From: Acanthacorydalis orientalis
Lineage: Eukaryota; Arthropoda; Insecta; Megaloptera; Corydalidae
Assembly (NCBI GenBank): GCA_034766995.1
Contig: CM068315.1
Span: forward strand, 44,766,662 to 44,830,661
Direction: 5' to 3'
Length of the DNA stretch: 64,000 nt
Notes under the pieces: generated by a model
What the model was told of the DNA's origin: nothing
The model's input: only the letters and a program-made list of their open reading frames with translations
Databases searched by the model: none
Program-made: the position numbers and the translations under genes
Part shown: positions 27,747 to 37,969 of the stretch, piece by piece
How positions within the stretch are numbered: position 1 is the first letter of the stretch
Layout: each line of letters begins with the position of its first letter

Positions 27747-30004
27747 CACTTGGTTAAAATTTTAGGAATAATAAAATTTAATTTTTAAGTTTTCTCTTTA
27801 ACCTTGATTATTATATATTTTGTTATTTCAAAGTGGATTATTGTTTATTGTTTTGTGGCTCTGGATTGGCAAATTGTTTAGCTTTTATGTTGTCTCATAT
27901 TTAATCATTTATCATACTGAAAAATGAAAAATCTCTAAAATTATATGAAACAAAAGTTAAGTATTCAAATTTATCTTACATATTATTAAATACAGATACA
28001 TCTTCTTTTATTAAAATATAGGAAAATCATTCAAATATTTAATGTATAAAATATACACATATGCACATGTCAACATACATATCAATAATCATTCTTATAA
28101 AATATTATTCAGACAAGTATACAGGTTTATGTGAAATTTCTATATTTTTTAGGAACTGATTTCAAAAAGGTTGTTAAAATTACTTTTTTCATTTCAAAAT
28201 GTAAATTAACATTGATGTTTATAAAGTAAATGAATATGTTAGAATTAGAGTTTATAGTTAAAATTAAATTTGTTTTTTTGCGATTTTTATTAAATTGGAA
28301 AGAAACATTGTATGTTTTTTGGGTCTATAAGGGATTAATAAATTGAATATGCTTATATTTAATGAAAAATAGGTAATTAGAAACCCAACTGATAGTTGGA
28401 TGTGTTAAATAATTATTTTGTTTAAAGTGCTTATTTAGTAAATATATATGTAGTTCTTAATAGTATAATGTCACTATCTTCAGTCATTAATAGAACATAT
28501 ACTGATTACTTTCAATGTTTGAAAATACTGAAAAAGTATTAAAAAAATCTAATTAGTTACAGTATAAATGACCCACACATTGCTTAAGTTTGTTAATTTG
28601 GAACATTGACAAATTAACAATGTTAATAATAACACTTTTTTAATATAATTGTATTTGTATACTTTTTTTAGGAATACACATTAGATGAGAGTTGTGATAA
28701 TTCATGTGACGATGAAGTAATTGAACCAAGTACAATTACTCATAGTGAAACATTTTCATCTGAAAGTACTTCATATCAGTCAAGCAGTACTGTAACAACA
28801 AATACTCCTACACAAATTCAACAAATACAACGTCCAACGACATTAAATAATGCTCAATCACCAAATAGCCAATATACATCACCGAACACAACACAGCAGC
28901 AGTACAAACCTCAGCAAATGCATTATCATGTACAATCTGCACAACAGCCAAATGTAACAGCTATATATTCTCATGTGATTAAAGATAGGGATACAACACA
29001 CCAGTCAAGTCCAGATCCCTGGTCTGGTGGAGTAAAGCCTACTTCGAAAGGTCTCGGTCCACCTGCATCTCTGGCTGAACAACTTAAACAGGTGTTAGCT
29101 GAAAGAGAAAAAAGATTGACAAATGATAATTCTTCATCTAGAGAAAGTTCTGGTGATTTTAGTGAAATAAATAAAGCTCAAAATGCTTCACTTATCACAC
29201 AACATTTAGTAGAAGAAATTCGCCAAGCCGTAAATGAAGCCAATGCAAGGGGTATGTTTAAGGGTGTTTAGGTTTTTGTGAAAATAAAAAAAAATTTAGT
29301 TGTTTTATTCTAATAATTTATTAGTCATTTAAATTATTTTATTCAACCCAAGTGTTTTATTTTTATGGAAATAATAATGTTTTCTTCCTTTTTTTTAGTG
29401 AAAAAAGTTGTTCCTCAAACATTATCACCACCTGGGTCTGTGCCATGGGAAATACAAAATCCTGTACCTCCATCACCATCTAGTTTATCGTCAGGTTCCA
29501 TATCACCATCAGGCTTATCTCCGATTCGACACGACTTATCGTGGTCACCGTCACACCCGTCAGATCTTAATCTTTCCATTTCCAGTGCAGGTAGTGATAA
29601 ACGAAGTCATTTTTGGCAATCAGCACCTGTTTCAGATTGGGGTAAAGAACAGGTAAATATTCTAATTTCATACATTTCTAACAATGTGGTAATAATCATC
29701 TGTACCGGTCTTTTTTGCTTTACTTTAGGTTTGCCAATGGTTACTAGCACTAGGTTTGGAACAACACATTACAAAGTTCCTAGAACATCAAGTTAATGGT
29801 TCAGCACTGTTACAGTTAGAATCACGTGATTTTAAAATTCTCGGTGTGAGCGGTGACGATAAAAACAGACTAAAACGTAAATTAAAAGAACTCAAAGTGC
29901 AAGTCGAAAAAGAAAAACGGCAGTTAGAAAAAGAGCGTAAAGAGAAAGAGCGAATGCTCCGTAAAGCTGAAAAATTGGCTGAGAAAGCTAGTAAAAAGAA
30001 ATAA
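11572..30004 (+). CDS. Spn: Neurabin/spinophilin, 3' ten coding exons (5' end outside window)
   Basis: Gene-level entry. The exons are 11572-12568, 18820-18840, 22475-22677, 23351-23794, 23895-24331, 25111-25164, 26343-27035, 28672-29251, 29399-29652 and 29729-30004. All junctions are GT-AG, and phases match through to TAA, giving 1,318 residues counted from the first complete codon. Seen: a KVSF docking motif (478-481), a conserved block containing [17 protein letters not shown], a PDZ domain (about 525-613, loop GLGL at 535-538), a coiled coil (about 690-835) and a SAM domain (about 1228-1281) with a Lys-rich tail. Known of the family: neurabins target protein phosphatase 1 to the actin cytoskeleton at synapses and junctions. 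A SAM domain is typical of neurabin-I and absent from vertebrate spinophilin, so this looks like the single invertebrate ancestor-type gene. The N-terminal actin-binding part must lie upstream, because the first exon opens in a split codon. Confidence 0.95.
12929..13312. mobile_element. Mariner-like MITE, second family (384 bp)
   Basis: Precisely bounded: TA at 12927-12928 and 13313-13314. The left end is TTAGGTATACACATTAATTC, the right end (reverse complement) TTAGGTGTTAAAAATAATTT. It lies in inverted orientation relative to 6598-7028, with the matching central tract gatggttttgagtcgatgaa. Confidence 0.75.
13670..13731. mobile_element. End fragment of second MITE family
   Basis: The tract cacagaattaattgtcctcc followed by ctaata resembles the right terminus of 12929-13312. 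It lies only 360 bp downstream of that copy. Confidence 0.35.
14541..14695. repeat. Interspersed repeat 'CTGTGATCCC', copy 1
   Basis: ctgtgatcccattgatgctt opens the copy. ctattattagttttagataa and, inverted, gtgctaaaactagtagtaaa follow. Related to 41715 and 48730. Class unknown. Confidence 0.4.
15040..15088. repeat. (AT)n microsatellite
   Basis: Alternating AT with one G near the start. Confidence 0.95.
16896..17231 (+). repeat. Local direct duplication, ~246-bp period
   Basis: 16896-16984 and 17142-17231 are about 85% alike (acgtcttataaaaatctata, then a tract ending atgtcaxattttcaaaa). Weaker similarity continues in the flanks (tttttctgttttt-type and cttttata segments), so the unit is about 246 bp and duplicated once. 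Confidence 0.6.
18281..18331. repeat. (AT)n microsatellite
   Basis: Alternating AT, about 490 bp upstream of the neurabin microexon. Confidence 0.95.
18820..18840 (+). CDS. Spn: Neurabin 21-nt microexon (7 residues)
   Basis: This exon lies between taccaccag and gtgagt. It enters in phase 2 and leaves in phase 2, so it fits exactly between the exons ending at 12568 and starting at 22475. Included, it gives [19 protein letters not shown]; skipped, it gives [12 protein letters not shown]. Both readings stay open. The upstream tract is pyrimidine-rich and carries two TGC triplets within 40 bases of the acceptor. Support is phase, strong splice sites and a helical charged peptide that continues the conserved DEA.KLLSS context. 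Whether it is constitutive or alternative cannot be seen here. Confidence 0.8.
18841..20309. other. Neurabin intron after the microexon
   Basis: AT-rich, nothing recognised. Confidence 0.4.
20310..20945 (-). mobile_element. Longer member of the second family with transposase remains
   Basis: The left end aaggtgcataaattaattct continues like 12929. The minus strand encodes [20 protein letters not shown], a YEFLEPD motif and pieces of DYHLF context, interrupted by stops. That is mariner-family transposase (first catalytic Asp in RDEKW). This copy shows the short elements derive from a mariner-type parent. The right terminus was not found. Confidence 0.65.
21360..22200. other. GC-elevated block around the hAT element
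   Basis: The sequences on both sides of the hAT insertion (21360-21518 and 22064-22200) are also GC-elevated relative to the intron. Joined across the insertion they would form about 300 bp. It may be an older repeat into which the hAT inserted. No protein similarity was recognised. Confidence 0.35.
21527..22055. mobile_element. hAT-type non-autonomous element with 8-bp target duplication
   Basis: The terminal repeats are CAGTGTTTCTCAACCTC on the left and CATGGATTCTCAACCTGG as the reverse complement of the right, flanked by CTCTAGAG (21519-21526) and CTCTGGAG (22056-22063). That is an 8-bp target duplication with one change. The TCTCAACC ends and 8-bp duplication are hallmarks of hAT transposons. 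It is 529 bp long, clearly more GC-rich than the host intron, with no intact ORF. Confidence 0.8.
22475..22677 (+). CDS. Spn: Neurabin exon (203 nt, acidic/Thr-rich)
   Basis: The acceptor is gctgacag; the donor is attactg|gtactt, phase 1. It begins by completing an Arg codon and encodes [19 protein letters not shown], followed by a Ser/Thr-rich tail with a run of Thr and Val. The [16 protein letters not shown] segment is a predicted amphipathic helix and the conserved core of this region. Reading through the donor would add about 30 hydrophobic residues before a stop, so the ORF continuing past 22677 is intron. Confidence 0.88.
22885..23085. repeat. Fold-back repeat copy 6 (in neurabin intron)
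   Basis: gatgccatcatccagatctg at the centre, then aagaatcaaaaaagataaat, attattgaacatttttgctc and a gtgggacgagtgaaaaattc outer end. Confidence 0.5.
23351..23794 (+). CDS. Spn: Neurabin exon: PP1-binding region and start of PDZ
   Basis: The acceptor is atcatttag; the donor is aattag|gtatgt, phase 1. It encodes an acidic stretch, then KVSF at 23563-23574, which fits the RVxF-type docking motif for the PP1 catalytic subunit. [12 protein letters not shown] and [20 protein letters not shown] follow, matching the extended PP1-binding surface of spinophilin (RKIHFST in the mammalian protein, from memory). The PDZ domain opens with [17 protein letters not shown]. In the whole gene this is the exon most similar to vertebrate proteins. 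Confidence 0.95.
23895..24331 (+). CDS. Spn: Neurabin exon: rest of PDZ domain and linker
   Basis: The acceptor is aattccag; the donor is caagaa|gtaagt, phase 0. It completes the PDZ domain ([20 protein letters not shown], a VDG turn, and the alpha-2 helix with SVLRNTSG) through to IGRE. A Glu/Arg-rich helix, a Ser/Thr-rich linker and the start of the coiled coil (SLRILLQE) follow. The intron before it is only 100 nt and splits the PDZ domain at the Gly preceding IFVKT. Confidence 0.95.
25111..25164 (+). CDS. Spn: Neurabin 54-nt coiled-coil exon
   Basis: The acceptor is ttaattacag; the donor is gccaag|gtaagc. Phase is 0 at both ends, so it can be included or skipped without a frameshift. It encodes [18 protein letters not shown], which continues the coiled coil from LLQE into LAELES. 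It is notably GC-rich (clusters such as gctggccctgtcc) against an AT-rich background. Eighteen residues is not a multiple of seven, so skipping would shift the heptad register. Confidence 0.85.
26343..27035 (+). CDS. Spn: Neurabin exon: main coiled coil
   Basis: The acceptor is tttaaatag; the donor is agttcg|gtaagt, phase 0, 231 codons. The first ~115 codons are a long coiled coil containing [17 protein letters not shown], the diagnostic neurabin/spinophilin dimerisation segment. A linker with [12 protein letters not shown], an acidic [15 protein letters not shown] patch and a basic C-terminal part follow. Unspliced read-through meets TAG four codons after the donor. Confidence 0.93.
27711..27743. 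repeat. (AT)n microsatellite
   Basis: Alternating AT in a neurabin intron; a shorter 19-bp run lies at 25383-25401. Confidence 0.9.
28672..29251 (+). CDS. Spn: Neurabin exon: Ser/Thr/Gln-rich linker
   Basis: The acceptor is acttttttag; the donor is gcaagg-g|gtatgt, phase 1, 193 codons. The first part is low-complexity Ser/Thr/Asn/Gln. The second part carries a basic/helical segment ([17 protein letters not shown]) and [15 protein letters not shown]. No known domain is visible. The longer open frame past 29251 is intron. Confidence 0.88.
29399..29652 (+). CDS. Spn: Neurabin exon: Pro/Ser-rich linker
   Basis: The acceptor is cttttttttag; the donor is gaacag|gtaaat, phase 0. It completes a Val codon, then encodes [18 protein letters not shown], a Pro/Ser-rich tract and a short aromatic end ([15 protein letters not shown]) that leads into the SAM domain. 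The intron before it is 147 nt and the intron after it 76 nt, so the 3' end of the gene is compact. Confidence 0.9.
29729..30004 (+). CDS. Spn: Neurabin terminal exon: SAM domain and stop
   Basis: The acceptor is tactttag. Ninety-one codons, then TAA at 30002-30004. [17 protein letters not shown] through [18 protein letters not shown] is a complete SAM domain with the usual W, the LGL turn, the buried Leu pattern and the C-terminal basic helix. A strongly charged Lys/Glu helix of about 35 residues follows and ends KASKKK. SAM domains mediate protein oligomerisation; their presence at this position places the protein with neurabin-I type members. Confidence 0.95.
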   Translation, partial: VCQWLLALGLEQHITKFLEHQVNGSALLQLESRDFKILGVSGDDKNRLKRKLKELKVQVEKEKRQLEKERKEKERMLRKAEKLAEKASKKK

Positions 30005-31901
30005 ATATTTACACAAACTTTGTAGAACTAATTTTTGAATACATACTAAAATATATATATAGGATATATTTTGGAGTGAAGATTTTCTCGTGGTGTTTTT
30101 TTATGTTATGAGAATGTTTCTCAATACAAAATGCAAACAGTCGATGGTAAATACAAAAGTGGTTAATTATATTTGTTACAGATAGTTTCGTAAATGTCGG
30201 ATTACTTTTTATATCATGAGAATATTTCTTATAACCTATAAAACATCATAAGAGGAATTATCAACACATAAAATATACTTCCACAAACAATACAAACTAT
30301 TTATATCAATAATAATATTTATACGTTTTTTAGAAACCCCAGTATAGGATTGGCGACTGTCTCGATATTTGAGATTGTTTACCAGTCAGTATAATATGAA
30401 TGAAACACATTAGTACTTATGATATTTGTTATTATGATTGAAGTAATAGTCAGTTGTAGTTCAAGTTTTGTCAATGGATCTCCATAACAAATTAGTGATA
30501 ATGTCATCATTTTTCATTCGTAATAATTGTTTGTTTCTTCAGCTGCTATTTAATTTCTGAGTCTGAGCAGTTAATTGATTTCGTTTGGTAATTTATTTAT
30601 TTTTGTTTTATTTCTTCCCGGTCATATTTTCAATCAGTAACATGTAACAAAATCAACAATGCGATTTTATGATAAATTCTTTTGACCGGGATCGATTTTG
30701 ATGTGCTATATATATATGTGGTTATTTTGAAATATTTTGTTGAATATTTGTTCGATACGGTATTGTAACTTTAATTCAGTCATTATAGACAATTTTATAG
30801 AAAGGTAAGATTTGATATGGCATGTAAACAAATAAATTAGTAGTGTAAATAAGCCAAATGCTGATAATAATACCAGTAAGCTATTTCAGTTTTATTAGGA
30901 CAATTTGTACATAGAATAGTGTACTGTCCTTTAAAATGATAAAAGTCCTGGAATTTACTCAACGATTGAATTATATTTATATGAATTATAACGTAAAAAA
31001 ATAACCAGAAAAGAATTTATTTTCAATTGCAATATCGTTTTTAATGTTTTAAAATAATTGGAACGCTAAATTAATGAAATATATTCATTTAAGTGCTAGT
31101 ATTTTATCTTTATATTTTTGAATTAATTTGTCTATTTTTAACTGAGATAGTATCCAGTACTATTTAAATGTAATAATTCATGAAAAGAGTAAATTCTGTA
31201 GTCAGTATTTTCTTTAAAAACTAATTATTGATTTGTACAATCAATATATTCTATGTACTTATACCTGTTACAGTACTTACATGATGATTTTTAAAAACCT
31301 AAAACATATGTGGCTTATATAATATGAATTGCATACCAGAACACTTGTAAATTATTTAATTATCGTGATTGACGTTCTGTAAGATATGATATTTAATAAT
31401 GTATTAATTTATTAATATTGTGTTATGATTAAGATGTTCATCAAAAAAATCAGGAGATTTTTATATTATCTTATTTGTAGTTGCTATTTGTAAGAAATGA
31501 TTTTTTTACACTGATCGAAAAAGTAATTCACTAACATTTTTGTTTTAAATGTCAATGAATACTTGTAATAGTCAGTAGTGTACAGGAATGTATATTCTTT
31601 GGACAATTTTATTTATTTATGAATTATACTTTTAACATTTTAGTATATGAAAATTTTAAAAAAAGTTGAAATTCATTGAGTTCATATTTTTCTCTTGTTT
31701 GAAATATTACTCACTGCTTATTTCTTTTATTAATCAGATTGCTTTTTGGATGATTTATTTTTGCTATTCAACTCATAAAAATATTAATGACATTTTTGTA
31801 AATCATCATTTTATAACAGGGTGACAGTCTTATTTGTGTACATTTGAATGGACATTTTCATATTAACATTCTTGTAAAATCTATATATTGTTGCATCATG
31901 C

Positions 31902-31923
31902 AATAAAACGAATTCAAATAAAA
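31902..31923 (+). promoter_or_regulatory. Two AATAAA poly(A) signals (proximal)
   Basis: AATAAA occurs at 31902-31907 and 31918-31923, about 1.9 kb after the neurabin stop. The downstream region is only weakly GT-rich. Confidence 0.35.
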
Positions 31924-32369
31924 TTATTAAAACGTTTATCTGATAATAAAATACTATAATGATAAAACTCCATTCTATGAAATTACATTGTAATAAATAT
32001 GAAATATTTACAGTTATATAAAATATGTTAATAAAAATTTACTCAGAACACATTTTATATGAATCATAAAAAGTCATAAGCAAATTATCAAATAAATTCC
32101 TATTCTCTTGATAAGATATAATCCAAGCTCTAAAAAAAAAATCAATTTTATTTCATGATGTAATATATACCACAATATTAGATTTGTCTATTGTAGCCCA
32201 TTAAGTTAATTCCTTTTCAACAGACTTTTTTATTTATGGGACCAATATTTATACTTGCTTTCAGGTAACATTTTTTACATATTTATTTTCTTTACTTAAA
32301 AATAAACATTGATATTTTAGGGTTATTTAATATCTCTTCAAATGAACATAGAAACACATTCATTGTCAT

Positions 32370-32376
<7 letters not shown>

Positions 32377-32449
<73 letters not shown>

Positions 32450-32451
32450 AA
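32377..32451. repeat. (AT)n plus (AAT)n compound microsatellite
   Basis: AT tract followed by aataataataataat, within the probable neurabin 3' UTR or just beyond its proximal end. Confidence 0.95.
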
Positions 32452-33012
32452 AAAGAATGTTTAGAAATATTTTTATTTAATCGCATACAATTATAAATAT
32501 TGAAATAGAAATGTATACGTTCATAATATATTTTATACATATTTTTTCATTTATTGAATGTATAAATGAAGTGTTTAGCTAGGTAACAATATTTCATGTA
32601 TAAATGTTTTGTTGAGCAACGAATCACATACCTATTTATTGTTTAAGACTTTTTGTTAATGTGTGTTTAAGCTGCCATTAAAATGATTTTTGTGTTAGAT
32701 GTTGATTCTATATAGATTTAAATAACCCAAAAAATTAAGGTTTACCTGTACATACTCAATAGAATTTATGTTATTCATCTTTAATATTAATAGGCAATAC
32801 TTTTACTAATATGACGGCAGCTAAATAATAAATAACCATTTATTGGAAACAATAGACTTTTGAGTTTAGGTAAGGGCAGGATGTTTTAATGTTACATTGT
32901 AATAAAATACTATGTATGGTATATACAAAAAAATATTTAACATGATAATCTGTATTTGTAAAATGTGAATTCTTTGAATAAGAAAGGCTAGCTGTTCCAT
33001 AGAAAAATATTC

Positions 33013-33018
33013 AATAAA
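33013..33018 (+). promoter_or_regulatory. AATAAA poly(A) signal (distal)
   Basis: AATAAA is followed about 20 nt later by a GT-rich stretch (tttcgtgtttgtattattg). That is the usual arrangement of a cleavage site, making this the better candidate for the distal end of neurabin transcripts. Confidence 0.35.
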
Positions 33019-33040
33019 AATACATTTAATTTATTTCGTG

Positions 33041-34016
33041 TTTGTATTATTGTTACATAAAACGTTTCGTTGTAAATTTGCGTGAATTTATATAATCATC
33101 CGAGTTCGAAACTACAAAAAACCCAAAGACGCCTCGAATTTAAGTCGATATTGTTTTGTTTTGAAAATGTTCATTGTTTCATAAATAGATATTGTCGTCG
33201 ATGCAGAAGTCGTTCAAATGTAAAATAAATATTAATTTTTAATCATATAAAAATTAACACATCACTAATTATATTTCAATTGACATAGAGACACGCTCAG
33301 TATCAACTATTGATGTCAAGTATTAATTAAAATTATTGAATATAGTTTGTAGGTTACAAAAAAATGACAAGTTTATTCAAGATTTCAAAAAAAAAAACGT
33401 ACATTTTATTCGATACAAGACTGCAATAAAATAGGTAAGAATATATACTTTAGTGCATAGATAAAGATTAATGTTTTTCTTATATGAAATATGTTTTTTT
33501 TTAATTCTTTTGCAGTAATGTTTTTTATATTAATTTCTTAAATGTTCTTTCTCTCTCTCTATGTGTATGTACATATATATATATACACACATATATTCGT
33601 TTTTCTCAACAAGCCTTATTTTTCAATGCAATAGCTTTAATTATGATGTAATTGTGAGTTTTTAAAATTATGAACCATTGATATATTGTTTTGTTGGTCT
33701 TTGCTTGGTCTCGTTGAATCATTAACTGTAATAGATTACTACATACATGACATTCAATTAACAGTCAAAACTAGCAGTGGTTTAGTTATTTTTGTTTAAG
33801 TTAATGTAAAAATAATATAAAAATGATAAGAATAATTTATAAGAACTGATAAATTAATTCACATTCTCTAAAAAGCTAGTTAAATCAAATTACCGAATCG
33901 AATTAACATATTTGTCTGTTGATTATAATATTTTTGTACATATTCAATGTTTTTGTTATTCATAGATAAAAAATTACAACTATATATATATTTATATACA
34001 CATACACGCACACATA
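33041..34016. other. Intergenic, nothing recognised
   Basis: AT-rich. It has a ctctctctct run near 33551 and an (AT)n/(AC)n patch at 33571-33590. Confidence 0.4.
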
Positions 34017-34018
34017 TA

Positions 34019-35305
34019 CGAGGGTAAAGTGGTAAGTACCCGTGTTTGGCAAGAAAACACATTTTTTTTAGCAATTTCTTTTTTATTTTTCAAGGTAATC
34101 TCCTTTTAGCTCGATGCACTTAGTCCAACGCGCTTCCAATTTTTTTATCCTTTCCAAATAGTACGATTTGTCAAGCTCCTCAAAATAGGCATTTACAGCA
34201 GCGATAACTTTCAAAGTTGATCCAAATCTTTAACCTTTGAGCAATTTTTTCAAGTTTGGAAATAGAAAAAACTCACAGTACTAAATTTTGAGAATATGGT
34301 GGATGTGGAAGCAACTCGTAGTACAATTCATGCAATTTTCCAACGCAATTGTTGATTTGTGTGCCGGTGCATTGTCGTGATGGAAGAGCACTTTTTTCTT
34401 TGCCAAATGAGAACGTTTTTTCTTGATTTCATCATTCAGCTGGTCTAAGAATGATGTATAGTAGGCTCCTGTTATTGTTTTCCTTTTTTCAAGATAGACG
34501 ATTAGCAATATTCCATGAGTATCCAAGAAAGAGTCGCCATAACTTTTCCAGCTGATGTAATGACTTTTGTCTTACCTGGTGCAGGTTCCTCAGGAGCATT
34601 CTATTGTTTCGACTTCTTTTCGTTTCAAGTGTATGGTAATAGATTCATGTTTCATCAACGATTATGTATCGACGCAAAAATTCATGTCGATTACGTTTAA
34701 ATATCGTTGAATACTCCTTTGAAATGTTCATTCGAATGCCTTTTTGGTCGATTGTGAACATATACGGCACTCATATGATGGATAGCTTTTTCATATGTAA
34801 ACATTCTTATAAGATGTTCCATACACGTTCATTTGAGATGCCTACTATCTCAACTATCTCATGCACTTTGATTCTACAATCATTTAAAACAATGTCATGG
34901 ATTTTTCCAATCATCTCTTCAATAGTCACCTCAATTAAACGACCTGGACGTTCTTCATCACGAATGCTTGTATGACCACGTTTAAATTCATTGAACCAAT
35001 ATCTAACGGTTATTATCGAAAGTGCAGAGTCCCTGTAGACAGCATTTAAATTTTCATTCATTTCTTCACATGTTTTCCTATCCAAAAACAGAAATTTAAT
35101 CACTGACAGATACTGATTTTCTCCGTAGTTAAAAAAGAGCAATAGTTGTTTACTTTGAATGACAGTCGAAACTAAGCTAATTAACGTATTTTGCTCAGAC
35201 TTTGACAGCAGTAGTTTGAAAGATAATGCTATTAAAAGATATTGCAGTTTGATATCAGTGGTCCAATATTTTGTCCAAAAACGGATAATTATCACTCTAC
35301 CCTTG
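34019..35305 (-). mobile_element. Mariner, full length, second lineage, decayed
   Basis: It is 1,287 bp between TA dinucleotides (34017-34018 and 35306-35307). The left end is CGAGGGTAAAGTGGTAAGTA and the right end, reverse complemented, CAAGGGTAGAGTGATAATTA, an imperfect terminal inverted repeat of about 27 bp. The ends differ from the TTAGG type, so this is a separate lineage. It lies between the neurabin 3' end and the PNP promoter. Confidence 0.85.
34081..35290 (-). pseudogene. Mariner transposase pseudogene (minus strand)
   Basis: The N-terminal part (35295-34807) is open and carries IKFLFLDRKTCEEM, VRYWFNEFKRGHTSIRDEE, RPGR and VGISNERVWNIL, the mariner DNA-binding region. A middle part (34526-34281) has LEKRKTITGAYY, HLAKKKVLFHHDNAPAH (second catalytic Asp) and a damaged C-terminus. 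Frameshifts and stops separate the pieces, so no functional protein is expected. Confidence 0.85.
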
Positions 35306-35307
35306 TA

Positions 35308-36194
35308 TATCTACATAATTGTACAAAAAATATAAATAAAACGTCATTTTTAATGACATAGTTTCAGCAGTAATAAAAAATGGGATTCAAGGTTAATATT
35401 TCATCCGAATTATCGTGTTTTCGATAGCGAGTAAAAAATTTACTAGAAAAACAAAAAGTGCGTATCAAAAATTATATTATTTTTAATTTTCATTTTGTTT
35501 AAATATTTGATTACGTCCGCAAATATCTAATAGGATTGATAATTTTTTTCGGTTTATAAATTTCTTGTTGTTAACCATATGATGATAGAAAAAATTGTAT
35601 TCGATAATTAAATGTTTGTGTAGTCTTTATAAACATCTGCGATCGCTGTTAGAATAATTTAATTTTAAACATTTAAGCATTTATTGTTTTGTTATTAGAA
35701 ATTGTTTCACAGGTAAATAAAGTAATGAAATAATGTGACCGTTTTTTATGTAAAATATGATTTTTTTAATGTAAAAAAGTTCTGAATACAGTGCAATGAT
35801 ATCTACAACTGCCAACTTAGCAAATTCTATAGCAGTTAATGATGTTTTGCGGTTACTTAAGGTCAACTGCTTAACAATGTATTCATTTTTCGTGTGGTGT
35901 ATTTATTTTCTCCTTGAATCTTTTATATACTTCAATAATCGAAATATCATATTTTGTATTATTTTCTTGGTGGTTATTTAATATTTTATCATACTATGTG
36001 TTATTCGATTTCATAAGGTACCTATTTTTATTAGATCTAATAATTAAATCTCTTGTTTGTTTTACATGTTTAGATTTATTGAATTATAATACAAAATATT
36101 AATCCGAAAAAATGTTAATCTTTCACAGTAAAAAAATAATATTATAATTTTTCCATTGTAGCTAGATTTGAAAATTAATTTTCACTATCCACAC
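35308..36194. other. Intergenic, nothing recognised
   Basis: Short open frames of about 60 codons on both strands, all AT-driven. Confidence 0.4.
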
Positions 36195-36370
36195 TCACAA
36201 AAATTCTGAATAAAATTATTTGATCATTTTGATAATGGCCTGTGCACATTTCGATTTAGCGTACTGAGAATAACGATGGGGCCGTCAAAATGCGCCCAAG
36301 TTACTATCAAAATAATTATTGAACATTTTGATCAAAAAAAAATTGCAGTTTTAGGTAGTAAGAGGAAAAT
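36195..36370. repeat. Fold-back repeat copy 7
   Basis: tttgatcattttgataatgg, cacatttcgatttagcgtac, tgagaataacgatggggccg and the mirrored attattgaacattttgatca. Confidence 0.45.
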
Positions 36371-36443
36371 ACTAGTTTGAGGATTTTTTCACTTGTTAAC
36401 TTGTATGCTTAAAATGTGTTTATTTTCTTAGTTTAGTCGAATA

Positions 36444-36917
36444 TTAGATGTAAAGATTAATTCGGTGCCTTGAAATTGAATCATTCATAACACTGTTTTA
36501 AATTAAACTATTTTTTCGTCATTTTAGAATTTTGAAGTGACAACCTTCACGTTTAAAAACTATATAATTTGGCCAAGCAGTTGGCATAACCTTACAAAAC
36601 AACAGTGAACACGATTAGGCATTTCATACTTTTCACATTCTACTTGAAAAAAATGCTGTAGAAACTGCGGGAATGATTTTTTCTGTTTTGTTAGAGGGTG
36701 TTGTGATATATAAAATATGCTAAAATACTGGAAGAGGTTTGAAAATGCATTGCGACTCAAAGCCGCTGTCTTTTTTGACAATGGATTCGTCATTTACTCG
36801 ACAGACTGAGTAAAATTATGCAAAATAATGTATTCTGTGTAAAAAGAAATGTATTCTCTTTTTTCGTAAACATTCATTTTTTATAAAAAAAAGCACTGAA
36901 TTAATTTCTATATCTAA
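36444..36917. mobile_element. Mariner-like MITE, second family (474 bp)
   Basis: TA-flanked (36442-36443 and 36918-36919). The left end is TTAGATGTAAAGATTAATTC, the right end (reverse complement) TTAGATATAGAAATTAATTC. Body shared with 6598-7028, including ttgaaaaaaatgctgt and the hydrophobic minus-strand shadow frame. Confidence 0.75.
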
Positions 36918-37559
36918 TAAATCAATTTGTCTTATTGCAATAAAACAATACTTTTTTTCTGTGTTGTTATTATTTCAACTATTTCTCAATGCATGATACA
37001 GTGTTTAATTAATTTCTCTTTATAAAGAGAAAATATAATTGAAGTTCAAACTCGCTATCAACAGATTGTTATTAAGTATTATTATGTATTCGTGATAAAG
37101 TATTTTCAAACAATATTTTAATCAAGCGTTGCTACATTTTGCAGGCATATAATAATTATCTGATCAAACGAGGTCTCTTTTCAAGTGATAATAAATATTA
37201 TTCACGACTTATTTGCTTACTATAAGTTTAAATCATACGATGATAATGTTGTTCATAATACGAACTCCTGCAGAGTATCATTAACCTTTTCACCTTTGAC
37301 ATTCGTCTTGTTTCTATGAGATTTGCAAATCTAACTGGAAATTTTGTAATATGAAAATGAGAAAATTGCATATGATTTTAAAAATTGTTCTTTTTGTAGT
37401 TTTCTTGTAATCTAAATAATAGATTTCCTTTCTTTTCTACAATAAGTATTTTCAAGGAAAATATGTTTTCTATTTAGTGTTTATTTTATGATTTGTTATT
37501 TTGTAAATAAACTATCAATGATCAATCAAGAAGAAGTTAAAAAGAGTTGTAGCTCTTTT

Positions 37560-37960
37560 AGTATCCTGATATAACGTATGTATTTTACAACAAGGTGACG
37601 TTGTACAGTCCGAGAACTAATATTTAAATCTAATTCAGTCCTTATTTTCGTAACAGGTAAAAAGATCTACTTTTACTAGCCGTGCAATTCGATTATCTTC
37701 TCTTTGAGTTGATTTACGAGGTCATCCAGATTGAGAACTAATAATTACGGTGCCTCTAGTGCGATATCGTCGAAAAACTCAATAACTGATTTATCTAAAT
37801 TAAATTGTTCACTAATAAGTTTTTGTGGCATATTTTTTAATATATTTTAACAATTTATAATTTTAAATCGTCACTGAGTAATCTCCGTGACATTTCTAAT
37901 AATTTCGAAGCGACATGTCATTTGGAAATTATTTGTTATATAAACTTTTTACAATGCAAA
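37560..37960 (-). pseudogene. Tc1-like transposase N-terminal remnant
   Basis: On the minus strand an ATG near 37836 starts MPQKLISEQFNLDKSVIEFF. After a frameshift comes RGTVIISSQSG, then a stop and PRKSTQREDNRIARLVKVD, which matches the conserved linker GRPRKTTxREDRxIxRLVK of Tc1 transposases. No catalytic region follows. Confidence 0.5.
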
Positions 37961-37969
37961 AATAAAACA

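Larger units (their letters stand above)
24332..28671. other. Neurabin introns around the coiled-coil exons
   Basis: Introns 24332-25110, 25165-26342 and 27036-28671 are AT-rich and free of recognisable transposons, unlike the introns further 5'. Confidence 0.5.
30005..33040 (+). other. Probable neurabin 3' UTR
   Basis: There is no coding potential after the stop. The stretch is AT-rich, lacks recognisable transposons except an (AT)n-(AAT)n tract at 32377-32451, and contains candidate poly(A) signals near 31.9 and 33.0 kb. A Pumilio-type TGTAAATA occurs at 30844-30851. Extent is inferred; transcript data would settle it. Confidence 0.45.

Noticed and set aside
36560..36793. 77-codon minus-strand frame
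   Set aside because: It lies entirely inside a MITE shared with other loci where the frame is not maintained.
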